64,000 bases of DNA. Source: Leifsonia aquatica H1aii. GTDB lineage: Bacteria > Actinomycetota > Actinomycetes > Actinomycetales > Microbacteriaceae. Numbering within the stretch: the stretch's first letter is position 1; each line of letters begins with the position of its first letter. Positions 31,959 through 39,490 of the stretch are shown here, in pieces. Under the pieces are notes generated by a model. It was given only the letters and a program-made list of their open reading frames with translations, was not told the origin of the DNA and did not search any database. Where the stretch lies: positions 248,001 to 312,000 of the forward strand of contig NZ_AYMR01000009.1 of NCBI RefSeq assembly GCF_000633535.1. Direction: 5' to 3'. The position numbers and the translations under genes are program-made.

Positions 31959-32458
31959 GCGGTGGCCCCGAGGGTCTTGGCGGCCTCGAGGAGGTCGGTG
32001 AAGGTGTAGCCGTGCTCCTCGAGCACGTCTTCCAGCTCGCCGGTCCAGCCGGAGTTGCCGAAGGGGCGCTTGCCGGAGAAGCCCTCGTCCTCGTAGAGGA
32101 CGGTCCAGAGCAGCTTGCCGAGGTACTCGCGGATCGACGAGGCGTTGGCGTCGTTCTCGTCCGGGTTCATGGGGAGGTCGAGGATCGGGTGCTTGTCGGC
32201 CACGGGGGACTCCTTCGTGTTCGGGGCGCCGTCGGGGACGGTCTGCCAGGCGGGGACGCAGCGCTGGACGGCGCTGGTGTAGAGGACGCCCTTGCGGCCG
32301 TATCGGCGGGCGCTGTTGAGGCGGTCGGTGCGCATGCCGCGGGCAGCGCCGAGCGTTCCGTAAGGGCCGTAGATGTCGGTCTCGACGGTGCCGTCCGGCA
32401 GGGTCTTGTAGATGACGGCGCGGAAGCTCTCGCCGTCGGCGGCTTGGCGGCGGGCCAT
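31955..32458 (-). CDS. Hypothetical protein, two-part
   Basis: A 167-residue protein. Residues 10-60 form a beta-rich basic domain (AVIYKTLPDGTVETDIYG); residues 95-167 carry the RPFGNSGW-containing module also seen in the 86-residue neighbour. ATG 32458 overlaps the stop of the upstream gene. Confidence 0.58.
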   Translation of the reverse strand: MARRQAADGESFRAVIYKTLPDGTVETDIYGPYGTLGAARGMRTDRLNSARRYGRKGVLYTSAVQRCVPAWQTVPDGAPNTKESPVADKHPILDLPMNPDENDANASSIREYLGKLLWTVLYEDEGFSGKRPFGNSGWTGELEDVLEEHGYTFTDLLEAAKTLGATA

Positions 32459-32637
32459 CAGGCGTTCGCCTCTCGGACGAGCTGGTCGAGCCAGAGCTGG
32501 GCCTCGTCGAGCTTGGTGAAGACGAGCGCCTTCTCGCGCGAGACGGGGAGCTGGGCGACCTGGGCGCGCGCGGTGTTGAGGCCGCTGTGTGCGCGTTCGA
32601 CGGCGGCCAGTTCGCGGCCGTTGAGAGCCACGGTCAC
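32458..32637 (-). CDS. Hypothetical helical protein
   Basis: A 59-residue protein, two helices (RELAAVERAHSGLNTARAQVAQL and TKLDEAQLWLDQLVREA). GTG 32637 overlaps the lipoprotein stop (GTGA). Confidence 0.52.
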   Translation of the reverse strand: MTVALNGRELAAVERAHSGLNTARAQVAQLPVSREKALVFTKLDEAQLWLDQLVREANA

Positions 32638-32993
32638 TCGCCCGTCTGGGTGACGTCGATGGCCTCGGTGATGTTCGGGAACGTCGAGAGGAAGCCGTTG
32701 CGGTGGCCGTACGTCGTGAAGAGGTAGGCGTGGTGGGGCTGGATGCTGGCGTAGATGTCGGCGGAGTTGTAGCGGCCGAGGAAGGGCGCGTCCTCGACGT
32801 TGAGGATGCCGCAGTCGGAGGTGTAGACGCGGTAGACGCCGTTGCCGTCCTTGTCGATCGTGTGATCCTTGGAGTCGACATGGCACGCCTGGCCGTGGGT
32901 CACCTCGTCGGTGGTCGGGGCGCAACCGGCGAGAGTTGCGACGAGCGCGGCGCCGGCGAGGGCGACGGCTGCGATGCGGGTCCTGAGCTTCAC
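32634..32993 (-). CDS. Phage-encoded lipoprotein
   Basis: A 119-residue protein with a basic N-terminus, hydrophobic core and lipobox LAGC (Cys24), so it is lipidated and anchored outside the cytoplasmic membrane. The mature part contains two Cys and a YGHRNGFLSTFPNI segment. Prophage lipoproteins commonly block DNA entry of related phages; that role is inferred from type only. Confidence 0.72.
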   Translation of the reverse strand: MKLRTRIAAVALAGAALVATLAGCAPTTDEVTHGQACHVDSKDHTIDKDGNGVYRVYTSDCGILNVEDAPFLGRYNSADIYASIQPHHAYLFTTYGHRNGFLSTFPNITEAIDVTQTGE

Positions 32994-33001
32994 GGGGTCT
33001 C

Positions 33002-33106
33002 CTAGTTGACGAGCAGGTACAGGGTGATGAGGTCGGCCAGGGCGAGTGCCCCGGCCACAGCCAGGAGGATCGAGTTGACCCTCCTGGCGCGGCGGGGGGT
33101 GGTCAC
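33002..33106 (-). CDS. Tiny single-span membrane protein
   Basis: A 34-residue protein: basic N-terminus (TTPRRARRVN) and one hydrophobic helix. GTG 33106 overlaps the last base of the SPFH stop codon. Confidence 0.48.
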   Translation of the reverse strand: MTTPRRARRVNSILLAVAGALALADLITLYLLVN

Positions 33107-34098
33107 TACTTGGCCGGCGTCTGGATCAGCGGGTTCGAGCCCTGGGGGACGACGAACACGGTGCCGGCCTTGAGGGCGTCGATGTAGTGCTGCTGCAGCA
33201 CCTCGGGGGTCAGCGACTGCGTGAGGAGCTGGTTGGCCTTGGCGTCGGCCTCGGCCTTGGTGACGGCCTGCTGCGAGGAGACCTTGGCGGCGTCGAGCTT
33301 GGCCTGCTCCTTGGTGACGTCGATCTGAGCCTGCTGGGCGGCGGCGTAGCTGTCGGTGACCGCCTGGGGAGCGCGAATCTCCTGCAGCGAGATGCTGTCG
33401 ACCGTGACGCCGGCCTTGGCCCAGCGGGTCTCGAGCGCGTTCTTGATCTTGGCCTCGACGTCGGCACGCTTGGTGAGCAGGTCGATCGTGGAGAAGGCGT
33501 TCGGCACCTCGCGGACGACGGCGCGGATGTCCTGCTCGATGAACGACTTCTTGAAGTTGTCCTCGGTCTTGAACTGCTTGTAGATGTCCGTGACGGCGGA
33601 GGCGACGACCGAGTAGCGGACGGCCACGTCGATGTTGGAGGTCACGCCGTCCTGGTCCTGGACGGTGATCTGGGGGCCGGCCGCCTGGCCGCCGTTGTTG
33701 TCGTTCTGGTTGCCGCTGGCGCCGGCGAAGACGATCTGCTGGGTGCCGGTGCTGAACGAGATGGTGTCGACCCACGGCGCCTTGGTGTGGAGGCCGGATT
33801 CGGTGGTGGAGCCGACGAGGTTGCCGGTCCAGTCCTTGAGCTGCACCGACTCGCGCGTCTCCTGCGTGTAGAAGAGCTGCGGGACGCTGGCGCCGAGCCC
33901 GCCGATGATGGCTGCGACGGTCAGGCCGAGGGCGACCCACTTGGCGACGGCGCTGGGGCCGTACTGGATGTAGTAGCGCTCCTCCGCCTTCTTCTGCCTG
34001 TGGATCGCCAGGGCCTTCTTGTAGGCGCGGGTGAGGGCGATGGTGACGACGATGCCGACCAGGCCCAGGATGAGCAAGATGAGTCCGAAAACGAACAC
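33106..34098 (-). CDS. SPFH/band 7 (prohibitin-like) membrane protein
   Basis: A 330-residue protein: a hydrophobic helix at 2-25, a second at about 53-73, then an SPFH domain (about 85-230, RESVQLKDWTGNLVG, VAVRYSV, VREVPNAFS, VSLQEI) and a coiled coil (about 238-285, Ala/Gln/Lys-rich). SPFH proteins form ring-like membrane microdomains that scaffold proteases and phage lysis or defence factors. It is the first gene of the leftward operon; GGAGG lies 4 bp before the GTG. Confidence 0.85.
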   Translation of the reverse strand: MFVFGLILLILGLVGIVVTIALTRAYKKALAIHRQKKAEERYYIQYGPSAVAKWVALGLTVAAIIGGLGASVPQLFYTQETRESVQLKDWTGNLVGSTTESGLHTKAPWVDTISFSTGTQQIVFAGASGNQNDNNGGQAAGPQITVQDQDGVTSNIDVAVRYSVVASAVTDIYKQFKTEDNFKKSFIEQDIRAVVREVPNAFSTIDLLTKRADVEAKIKNALETRWAKAGVTVDSISLQEIRAPQAVTDSYAAAQQAQIDVTKEQAKLDAAKVSSQQAVTKAEADAKANQLLTQSLTPEVLQQHYIDALKAGTVFVVPQGSNPLIQTPAK

Positions 34099-34115
34099 GT
34101 ATCCTCCAGGTGATT

Positions 34116-34125
34116 TAGCGGGCTA
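34116..34125. promoter_or_regulatory. Operator-like motif TAGCGGGCTA, leader of the leftward operon
   Basis: Full-length form is GATTTAGCGGGCTATTT. It lies about 12 bp downstream of the predicted leftward transcription start and just before the SPFH ribosome-binding site. Confidence 0.7.
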
Positions 34126-34143
34126 TTTGCCCTCTGGAATCCC

Positions 34144-34172
34144 ACTATGGGGCAAGTGCGGCACTAGTTCAA
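34144..34172 (-). promoter_or_regulatory. Leftward promoter
   Basis: On the minus strand TTGAAC (34172-34167), 17-bp spacer, CATAGT (34149-34144). It drives the SPFH-to-dNMP kinase operon and is bracketed by two operator copies. Confidence 0.72.
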
Positions 34173-34178
34173 GAAATT

Positions 34179-34188
34179 TAGCGGGCAA
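34179..34188. promoter_or_regulatory. Operator-like motif TAGCGGGCAA, upstream of the leftward -35
   Basis: Full-length form AAATTTAGCGGGCAATTTT. It ends 7 bp upstream of the -35 hexamer; with the copy at 34116 it would allow looping repression. Confidence 0.7.
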
Positions 34189-34343
34189 TTTTCGGCGGTC
34201 CCCGCGGGGAGCTGGAAGGAGTGGCCGGCGAGGGGTTTCGTCGAAGCGGTGCAACTGGGGCAATCGCACCGCTCGGGCGCCGGCGAGGCGCACACCCGCC
34301 CCCGGCCTTTCGCGCGCGTCCCCCTGTCTTAAAATCTGAGGGC

Positions 34344-34365
34344 TTTCAGGTGGTTCCCAGGTTCG
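34344..34365 (-). promoter_or_regulatory. Copy of the late tandem 11-bp element in the control region
   Basis: Units TTTCAGGTGGT and TCCCAGGTTCG (the second identical to 14055-14065). No good -10 or start codon follows; only GATTTTAAGAC is seen downstream on the minus strand. Confidence 0.45.
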
Positions 34366-34478
34366 CGTTCGCGGAAAAAAAGATTCGCTGTTTCTGGAGC
34401 GTGATCTATACCCCCCTCTGTGCGCGCGCGTGTGTGTTCTCTTTTCGATCATGGGGTGCATCAATCGTAAGTTGTTTC

Positions 34479-34505
34479 TTGATTCGGCTAGTGGTGTGTT
34501 AGTGT
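34479..34505 (+). promoter_or_regulatory. Strong rRNA-like promoter into the non-coding region
   Basis: TTGATT (34479-34484), 15-bp spacer, TAGTGT (34500-34505), preceded by an AT-rich stretch. It points rightward into about 1 kb without genes. Confidence 0.55.
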
Positions 34506-34511
34506 CTCTCT

Positions 34512-35540
34512 TGTCAGCGCGAAAGGCCCCCGGGCCGGAGGTGCTAGCGATCGAATCTTGAGAATTGAATATCGACCTAGCGGGGGAGCGATCCCCATAC
34601 GCAATAGCTACAGGCGCTAACCAGAATCCGGCATGCGGGGATATGAAAGGGCAATGCGAGCAATCGCAGAGCTGCAAAGAATGCGCTTGAGAATCAGCAG
34701 ACTGGACAGAGCACGCCCCCGGGCCGCTACTCACGTACTTGCATACTTAGTCGCCACGCTGAATCACTAGCTAAAGTGCAAAACAGATAGCGACCTGCTA
34801 GAGTCGGTATCACGCCGAACGGGGCAAACCGGGAAACCGGTCACACCCCGCGAGACGCATCAAGATACGCAAACGCGAAACCAGCAACGTGCGGGCTGCA
34901 ACCCAATCCGACCTGGTTGAGCACCCGTCCTGGGCCACGGGCCTAGCCGAGACAGGGATTCACGTAGAGCGCCATGCGCACGGTTGTCCGTGCTCAGTCC
35001 GGTGGGCTTGACCCACACGGCCATGCTGCTCCACGCCCGAAATAGGCAGGGATGCGGAATCGCAACTTGGGAATTCAATAGTGGACTCTTAGCGCGCTAA
35101 TGCCATAGCGCTCGCCCCTCGACACTGGGCGGCCTAGGCGCGTAGAGCATCATCCGATCGGCCATAGTGCCGCGCATCGGATCGCGCTTGGTAAGCGCGT
35201 GTCGTACTAGCTCGACCTGTGCGAGCAAGTAGCCGAACAACCTCTCAGCTACAGAGGCACCAGTACGAGTGTGCCTAGGCGGAATTGCAGCCCGTCACCC
35301 CACAGTGGAACCGACCGAACGCCCTCTCCTGGGCGTGCACACCAGCGGGTCGGGAACCGTGACAGGACCACGGAACGAATTGAGTACCAAGATTTGCACC
35401 ACCCCTAGCGCTGTCAGCCCGGGTATCCATCCCCGGCATGCGAACCACGCCGCAGGGTCACGCGGCAGCCCCGTGCTCCCACTACAGGTGGGCGCGGTCA
35501 GACCGGGCACGGGGCACGCATCATCCACCATCCGCACACA
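34512..35540 (+). ncRNA. Candidate large structured non-coding RNA
   Basis: About 1 kb without a credible gene on either strand, lower in GC than the flanking genes and rich in stop codons. It contains many strong local stems: ACCGG-GAAA-CCGGT (a GNRA tetraloop, 34828-34841) inside an outer CGGGG/CCCCG stem (34820-34850), GCACGG-TTGT-CCGTGC (34978-34993), GTGGG-CTTGA-CCCAC (35002-35016), ATCCGAT/ATCGGAT near 35151-35180, CGCGCTT-GGT-AAGCGCG near 35184, and ACGCCC/GGGCGT near 35318. GCCCCCGGGCC occurs twice (about 34526 and 34714). The size, prophage location and stem density resemble GOLLD/ROOL-type giant RNAs, which is a hypothesis to be tested by covariance models. Boundaries are approximate. 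Confidence 0.5.
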
Positions 35541-35557
35541 CCAGACAGGGGACCACC

Positions 35558-35836
35558 ATGTCCAAATCCGCCACCCTCGACCGGCCCACCATCACCCACG
35601 CGATCGACACGGCGGGGCGCGACCTGGGTCCCGTGTCCAAGCGCACGGCCGAGTACCTGTACCTCGCCGACGGATCGCGCATCGCCCTCCACCGTGTGCA
35701 GAAGCTCGCGGCCACCCCCATGCCCACCCAGCAGAAGACCGTCCAGCCGGGCGTCACCCTGCACCAGTTCCCGGACGGCCAGTACCACGTGTCCACCACG
35801 GACCAGTGGCTCGCCGCCTGGGGTGAGGAGCTGTAG
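35558..35836 (+). CDS. Hypothetical protein, first gene of the rightward region
   Basis: A 92-residue protein with a beta-rich middle (AEYLYLADGSRIALHRV) and C-terminal HQFPDGQYHVSTTDQWLAAWGEEL. ATG 35558 has CAGGGG 6 bp upstream. Family not recognised. Confidence 0.65.
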   Translation: MSKSATLDRPTITHAIDTAGRDLGPVSKRTAEYLYLADGSRIALHRVQKLAATPMPTQQKTVQPGVTLHQFPDGQYHVSTTDQWLAAWGEEL

Positions 35837-35840
35837 AACC

Positions 35841-35945
35841 ATGCCCAACCGCGACCACAAGCGCACCCCCGAATCCAAGGCCCGCACCCGCCAGCGTCAG
35901 CAGGCCCGCGCCCTCAAGTACGGCAAGACCCGCAAGCTGCGCTAG
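35841..35945 (+). CDS. Small, very basic protein
   Basis: A 34-residue Arg/Lys/Gln-rich peptide (KARTRQRQQARALKYGKTRKLR); it may bind nucleic acid. It starts 4 bp after the previous stop. Confidence 0.5.
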   Translation: MPNRDHKRTPESKARTRQRQQARALKYGKTRKLR

Positions 35946-35947
35946 AT

Positions 35948-35957
35948 TAGCCAGCAA
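35948..35957. promoter_or_regulatory. Operator-like motif TAGCCAGCAA
   Basis: In the 32-bp gap before the next gene; long form ATTAGCCAGCAATTC. Confidence 0.6.
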
Positions 35958-35977
35958 TTCATCAACCGGAGGCATTC

Positions 35978-36346
35978 GTGACCGCACCCATCCTCAGCAC
36001 CAAAGGCACGCCCATCACGTCCCGCGACGCTCTCGCCCAGTCGGCAGAGCGCGCCCGCCGCAGGCTCGCGGCCCACTCCCACGCCCCCGCCGGCGTCCTG
36101 TGGGACAGGCTCGCCGACCGCACCGACCTCGACCGAAAGCACGCCAAGAGCGTCGTGCTCTCGCCCGCGTACCACCTCGGCATCGCCCGTGCCTTCAACC
36201 GGGTCTCCCGCCACGCAGCGCTGCGCGGCACTCCCGGCGCGACCATCGGCAAGATCCTGCGCCCCTACGGCGAAGACGCCCGCGCCATCAGCCAGCTAAT
36301 CCCGCAGGCGTACCGCGCCCCGCGCCCTCTGGAGGCCCGCGCATGA
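35978..36346 (+). CDS. Hypothetical basic protein
   Basis: A 122-residue Arg/Ala-rich helical protein (AQSAERARRRLAAHSH, RKHAKSVVLSPAYHLGIARAF). GTG 35978 has CCGGAGG 8 bp upstream. Function unknown. Confidence 0.6.
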   Translation: MTAPILSTKGTPITSRDALAQSAERARRRLAAHSHAPAGVLWDRLADRTDLDRKHAKSVVLSPAYHLGIARAFNRVSRHAALRGTPGATIGKILRPYGEDARAISQLIPQAYRAPRPLEARA

Positions 36347-36438
36347 GCTGGCTCGACATCATCCGCGCCCTGCTCAACCGCGGCGCCTGCTGGTACGGCC
36401 AGCACACCACCCACTCGACGCGCTGCACCCTCAACTGA
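36343..36438 (+). CDS. Hypothetical 31-residue protein
   Basis: Short frame (MSWLDIIRALLNRGACWYGQ...) with ATGA-type overlap to the previous gene. Two Cys and several His; no domain. Confidence 0.42.
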   Translation: MSWLDIIRALLNRGACWYGQHTTHSTRCTLN

Positions 36439-36449
36439 GAGGCACACCC

Positions 36450-36827
36450 ATGCGCTACTTCGGAGTCCTCAACGGCTCGGCCCTCGCCCCGTCGGGCATC
36501 CATGACCGTGAGGCCGTGGTCGTGCTCGATTCGATCCGCCACGCAGAGGACCACCTCTCGTTCGCCCATGTTGGCGCGAACCTCGCCCTGCGCAGCCACG
36601 GCGGCAAGACGCTCGACGGCGAGTACCCCGGCGACATTCCCGGCGGAGTGGGAGACGGGTCTCGCATCACGCTCTTTCAGGTGCCCCGCAGCTCTGTCTA
36701 CGAGACGGACGACATGGACGCGGGGGAGCTGTATGACCTGCTGCTCCGCTGCTACGGCCCGGACCTCCACCCGGACTACGAACTGACCGTCGGCCCCCGT
36801 GGGGGCGTCAAGATCGAGAGGCTCTGA
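36450..36827 (+). CDS. Hypothetical protein
   Basis: A 125-residue alpha/beta protein; residues 20-60 (AVVVLDSIRHAEDHLSFAHVGANLAL) and an acidic end. GAGAGG precedes ATG 36450. Unknown. Confidence 0.6.
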   Translation: MRYFGVLNGSALAPSGIHDREAVVVLDSIRHAEDHLSFAHVGANLALRSHGGKTLDGEYPGDIPGGVGDGSRITLFQVPRSSVYETDDMDAGELYDLLLRCYGPDLHPDYELTVGPRGGVKIERL

Positions 36828-36829
36828 CC

Positions 36830-37321
36830 ATGAGCACCCACGACAAGAACTGCGCCATGAGCGGGGCCGAACTCCGCCATGCCACCGACTCTGCACTGGA
36901 GACCCTCGCCTGGTCCGAGCACACAGGCTGCGACGCCCGCTCCACCTCGCTCGGCGGCGGCTTCATCTGCTACCAGTGTGGCTACCACTGCGAGTGCATC
37001 GTCTGCCGCGGTGGCAGCGACGACCGCGAACCCCTGCCCGAGTTCCTCGACGGCCTGGACTTCGACCAGTGGGCACCCGACGCGATCGAGAAGATGAGCG
37101 CCGAACTGTCGGACTTCATCGAGTCCAACTCCGCCGACCTCGACGGGCTCGACTACGGGCAGATCGCCCACGACTTCATCCTCACCCGCAACGCCTCCGG
37201 CATCGGCTTCTGGGACCGCGGCTTGGGGGAGCGTGGCACCCGCCTCACTGCCGCCACCAAGCCCTACGGCGAGATTCACGCCTGGGCCAACCACGAGACC
37301 CGCACCCTCGACTTCGAGTAG
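36830..37321 (+). CDS. Cys-rich phage protein with GFWDRG motif
   Basis: A 163-residue protein. A zinc-binding knot (CYQCGYHCECIVC, about 47-59) is followed by an acidic helical half ending in ILTRNASGIGFWDRGLGERG, a motif widespread in small phage proteins of unknown role. ATG 36830 follows the previous stop by 2 bp. Confidence 0.65.
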   Translation: MSTHDKNCAMSGAELRHATDSALETLAWSEHTGCDARSTSLGGGFICYQCGYHCECIVCRGGSDDREPLPEFLDGLDFDQWAPDAIEKMSAELSDFIESNSADLDGLDYGQIAHDFILTRNASGIGFWDRGLGERGTRLTAATKPYGEIHAWANHETRTLDFE

Positions 37322-37330
37322 GAGACCACC

Positions 37331-38107
37331 GTGACCACCGAAGACACCACCCCCGACGACGGCCGCAGCGTCGTCGCCTACGACAACCTCGACCGTGCGC
37401 TCACCATCTGGGGAGCCACGTTCTACGACCAGACCTGGACCGCCCAGGAGAAGCGTTACCTGCTCGATGAGGCCGAGGCTGGCTTCGACGCCACGAACGA
37501 AGACCCCGACGGCTTCCGAGTCTGGGTCTCCACCTTCGGCCTCTACAACGCCGGGAGTCTCGCGGGCTACTGGGTCGCCGCCGAGCACGCCCCGACCACC
37601 GTGCCCGAGTTCATCGCTGGCATGGTCATCCGCAACCACAGCGTCGGCAAGAGCTTCCTGCAGAACGTGGGGGAGGAGCTGAACTGCTTCGACATCGAGA
37701 ACAGCCCCGTCGACGCCGAGATGCACCCGAGCGCCGCGAAGGCATGGGCAGAGGCCATCAACGCGACCATCGCTGACCAGGGCGATCAGGTCACCACCTC
37801 GCTCATTGTCACCTTCATCCGCGACCACACCGGGGGCATCTGGCCCGACGACCTCACCAGCACCTTCGACGACCGCTTCCACGGCTTCTGGGAAGACGGC
37901 ATCGCCTCCTGGTGGGTTGAGAACGTCTGGGAGACCTGGGTCGCCGAGTACAAGCAGCTCGCCGAGCACTCCTACCCGCGAGTCACGCTCCCCGACTGGC
38001 TGGAGTACGCCGCATGGGGGATCGCCAAGAGCCAGGCCGAGGACTACCGCCTCTCCGGGTGGGCCGAGATTCACACCAACGACGGTGTGGCGGTGTTCAG
38101 CGAGTGA
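37331..38107 (+). CDS. ArdA-like antirestriction candidate
   Basis: A 258-residue acidic protein. Residues about 57-80 (RVWVSTFGLYNAGSLAGYWV) match the N-terminal motif of ArdA proteins, DNA mimics that inhibit type I restriction enzymes. The following EELNCFDIENSP segment matches the second ArdA element in position. The C-terminal part (WPDDLTSTFDDRFHGFWEDG, WLEYAAWGIAKSQAEDY) is acidic and helical. Assignment is from these motifs and charge; ArdA homodimers are usually about 165 residues, so this is an extended version. GGAG precedes GTG 37331. Confidence 0.55.
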   Translation: MTTEDTTPDDGRSVVAYDNLDRALTIWGATFYDQTWTAQEKRYLLDEAEAGFDATNEDPDGFRVWVSTFGLYNAGSLAGYWVAAEHAPTTVPEFIAGMVIRNHSVGKSFLQNVGEELNCFDIENSPVDAEMHPSAAKAWAEAINATIADQGDQVTTSLIVTFIRDHTGGIWPDDLTSTFDDRFHGFWEDGIASWWVENVWETWVAEYKQLAEHSYPRVTLPDWLEYAAWGIAKSQAEDYRLSGWAEIHTNDGVAVFSE

Positions 38108-38373
38108 CCATCCCCATCACCGCCGATCACCTCCGCCAAGCCGCACTCCGCTCGATCAAGTCCCCGCCCAACCCGCAGAGCGGCAAGCGAGAGGGCGACC
38201 CGCTGCCCATCCTCGTCAACGCCAACAACGCGCCGAGCCTCTACGGCATGGTCGAGAGCATCACGGGGGAGCTTCCCCCCGACGCCCCGAGCTACCAGCC
38301 CGAACCTCTCGCCGCCTACCTGCGCTCGATGCTGCGCCGGTGGGCCATGAAGCACGAACAGGAGAACCCGTGA
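38104..38373 (+). CDS. Hypothetical protein
   Basis: An 89-residue protein from GTG 38104 (GTGA overlap). Mixed helical; LAAYLRSMLRRWAMKHEQ at the end. Unknown. Confidence 0.55.
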   Translation: MTIPITADHLRQAALRSIKSPPNPQSGKREGDPLPILVNANNAPSLYGMVESITGELPPDAPSYQPEPLAAYLRSMLRRWAMKHEQENP

Positions 38374-38681
38374 CCACCATCCCCACCTTCCCCGAGCACG
38401 CCATGACCGCGGGGGAGCGCAGGGCTCTGCGCACCCAGGCCGACCTCGAGCGCCAGGCCAACCTCGTCACCCGCATCAGCGCCGCCACGCTCGGCATCAC
38501 CACCGAGCCCACCCGCAAGCGCAAGCCCGCCGGCGAGTACCGCAAGCGCATCCGCCGGCGCCGCGTGCACGCCGCCCTCTACCTCACCAAGCAGCTCGTC
38601 ATCGGCTGCATCCAGGGCTTCATCGCCGCCATGTTCGCCATCGGCCTCGCCACCACCGTCGTCGCCATCCTCACCCACTAG
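38370..38681 (+). CDS. Small membrane-anchored protein
   Basis: A 103-residue protein: helical basic N-terminal part (RKRKPAGEYRKRIRRRR) and one C-terminal hydrophobic helix (about 77-101). GTG 38370 overlaps the previous stop. Confidence 0.58.
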   Translation: MTTIPTFPEHAMTAGERRALRTQADLERQANLVTRISAATLGITTEPTRKRKPAGEYRKRIRRRRVHAALYLTKQLVIGCIQGFIAAMFAIGLATTVVAILTH

Positions 38682-38689
38682 GAGACCCC

Positions 38690-39157
38690 ATGACCAACCG
38701 CATCGATGACACGGCCACCGCCGAATACACCGTCACCGTCCCCACCACCGTCAGCCGAGCCACCCTGGAGGAAATCCTCGACGGCCTCGGCTTCGACTGG
38801 TACTGGGCCTACGAGGTCACCCACCACGACGACCTGACCGACGTCGAGCGCACCGAGGGCCTCGCCTTCAAGGTCGGCTACTGGGACGACGGCGAGCAGT
38901 GGCAGCCCAGCAACGCACCCCGCGACGGCGCGATCTTCACCCACAAGTACGGCATCGTCGAGTACCACGAGGTCAAGGTCACCTGGCAGCAGCTCGCAGA
39001 CGGCCTCGCCCTCATCGCCTCTGGCAAGCTCGCCAACGTCGAGCTGACCAAGGCCGCGTCCACCTACCTCCACGCCCCCAACGAGGCCGACGGCGACTTC
39101 TGGCTCGCCGACGTCGTGGTGCAGGCCGCCGCCTTCGGAAAGCTGGTGTTCGGATGA
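38690..39157 (+). CDS. Hypothetical acidic protein
   Basis: A 155-residue alpha/beta protein, acidic, beginning with a Thr/Val-rich strand (TAEYTVTVPTTVSRATLEEIL). The latter half is a helix (WQQLADGLALIASGKLAN). Unknown; AGGAG precedes ATG 38690. Confidence 0.6.
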   Translation: MTNRIDDTATAEYTVTVPTTVSRATLEEILDGLGFDWYWAYEVTHHDDLTDVERTEGLAFKVGYWDDGEQWQPSNAPRDGAIFTHKYGIVEYHEVKVTWQQLADGLALIASGKLANVELTKAASTYLHAPNEADGDFWLADVVVQAAAFGKLVFG

Positions 39158-39444
39158 CCCTCACCGCACCCGCCGCCACGGCACACCACCCGTCGACCCT
39201 CCACAAGGTCCACGCGGCAGGCGACGCCAGCCGCAACCGCGTCGTCATCCGCGACGACGAGACCCACGAGGAGAAGCTCCAGCTCACCCCCTCGGCAGCC
39301 GAGAAGCTCATCCGCGACCTGCAAGGCGCGCTCGCCCTGCTCGACGTCTTCGCCCGCGCTCGATCGCAGCACGCCGGAGACCTCTACGAGGCCATGCGCG
39401 ACGCCAACGAGCACGACCCGGAGCACGACCCGAACGTCCCCTGA
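39154..39444 (+). CDS. Hypothetical protein
   Basis: A 96-residue protein with a helical C-terminal half and a His/Asp/Glu-rich end. ATGA overlap to the previous gene. Last gene of this unit; a terminator follows. Confidence 0.58.
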   Translation: MTLTAPAATAHHPSTLHKVHAAGDASRNRVVIRDDETHEEKLQLTPSAAEKLIRDLQGALALLDVFARARSQHAGDLYEAMRDANEHDPEHDPNVP

Positions 39445-39453
39445 CTCGAATCT

Positions 39454-39490
39454 GGGAGGGGTTCGCAGACACCCGTCGCGGACCCCTCCC
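39454..39490 (+). terminator. Terminator of the first rightward unit
   Basis: A 13-bp stem (39454-39466 / 39478-39490, one G-T pair) with an 11-nt loop, followed by CGCATTTACC. Confidence 0.82.

Noticed and set aside
34577-34588. CTAGCGGGGGAG as another operator
   Set aside because: Second half does not match; lies in the ncRNA region with its own stem.
34123-34734. Minus-strand 203-codon frame across the control region
   Set aside because: Composition is not protein-like, and it crosses the promoters, operators and the ncRNA start.
36291-36300. Operator-like GCCAGCTAAT
   Set aside because: Within coding sequence and lacks the first half of the motif.
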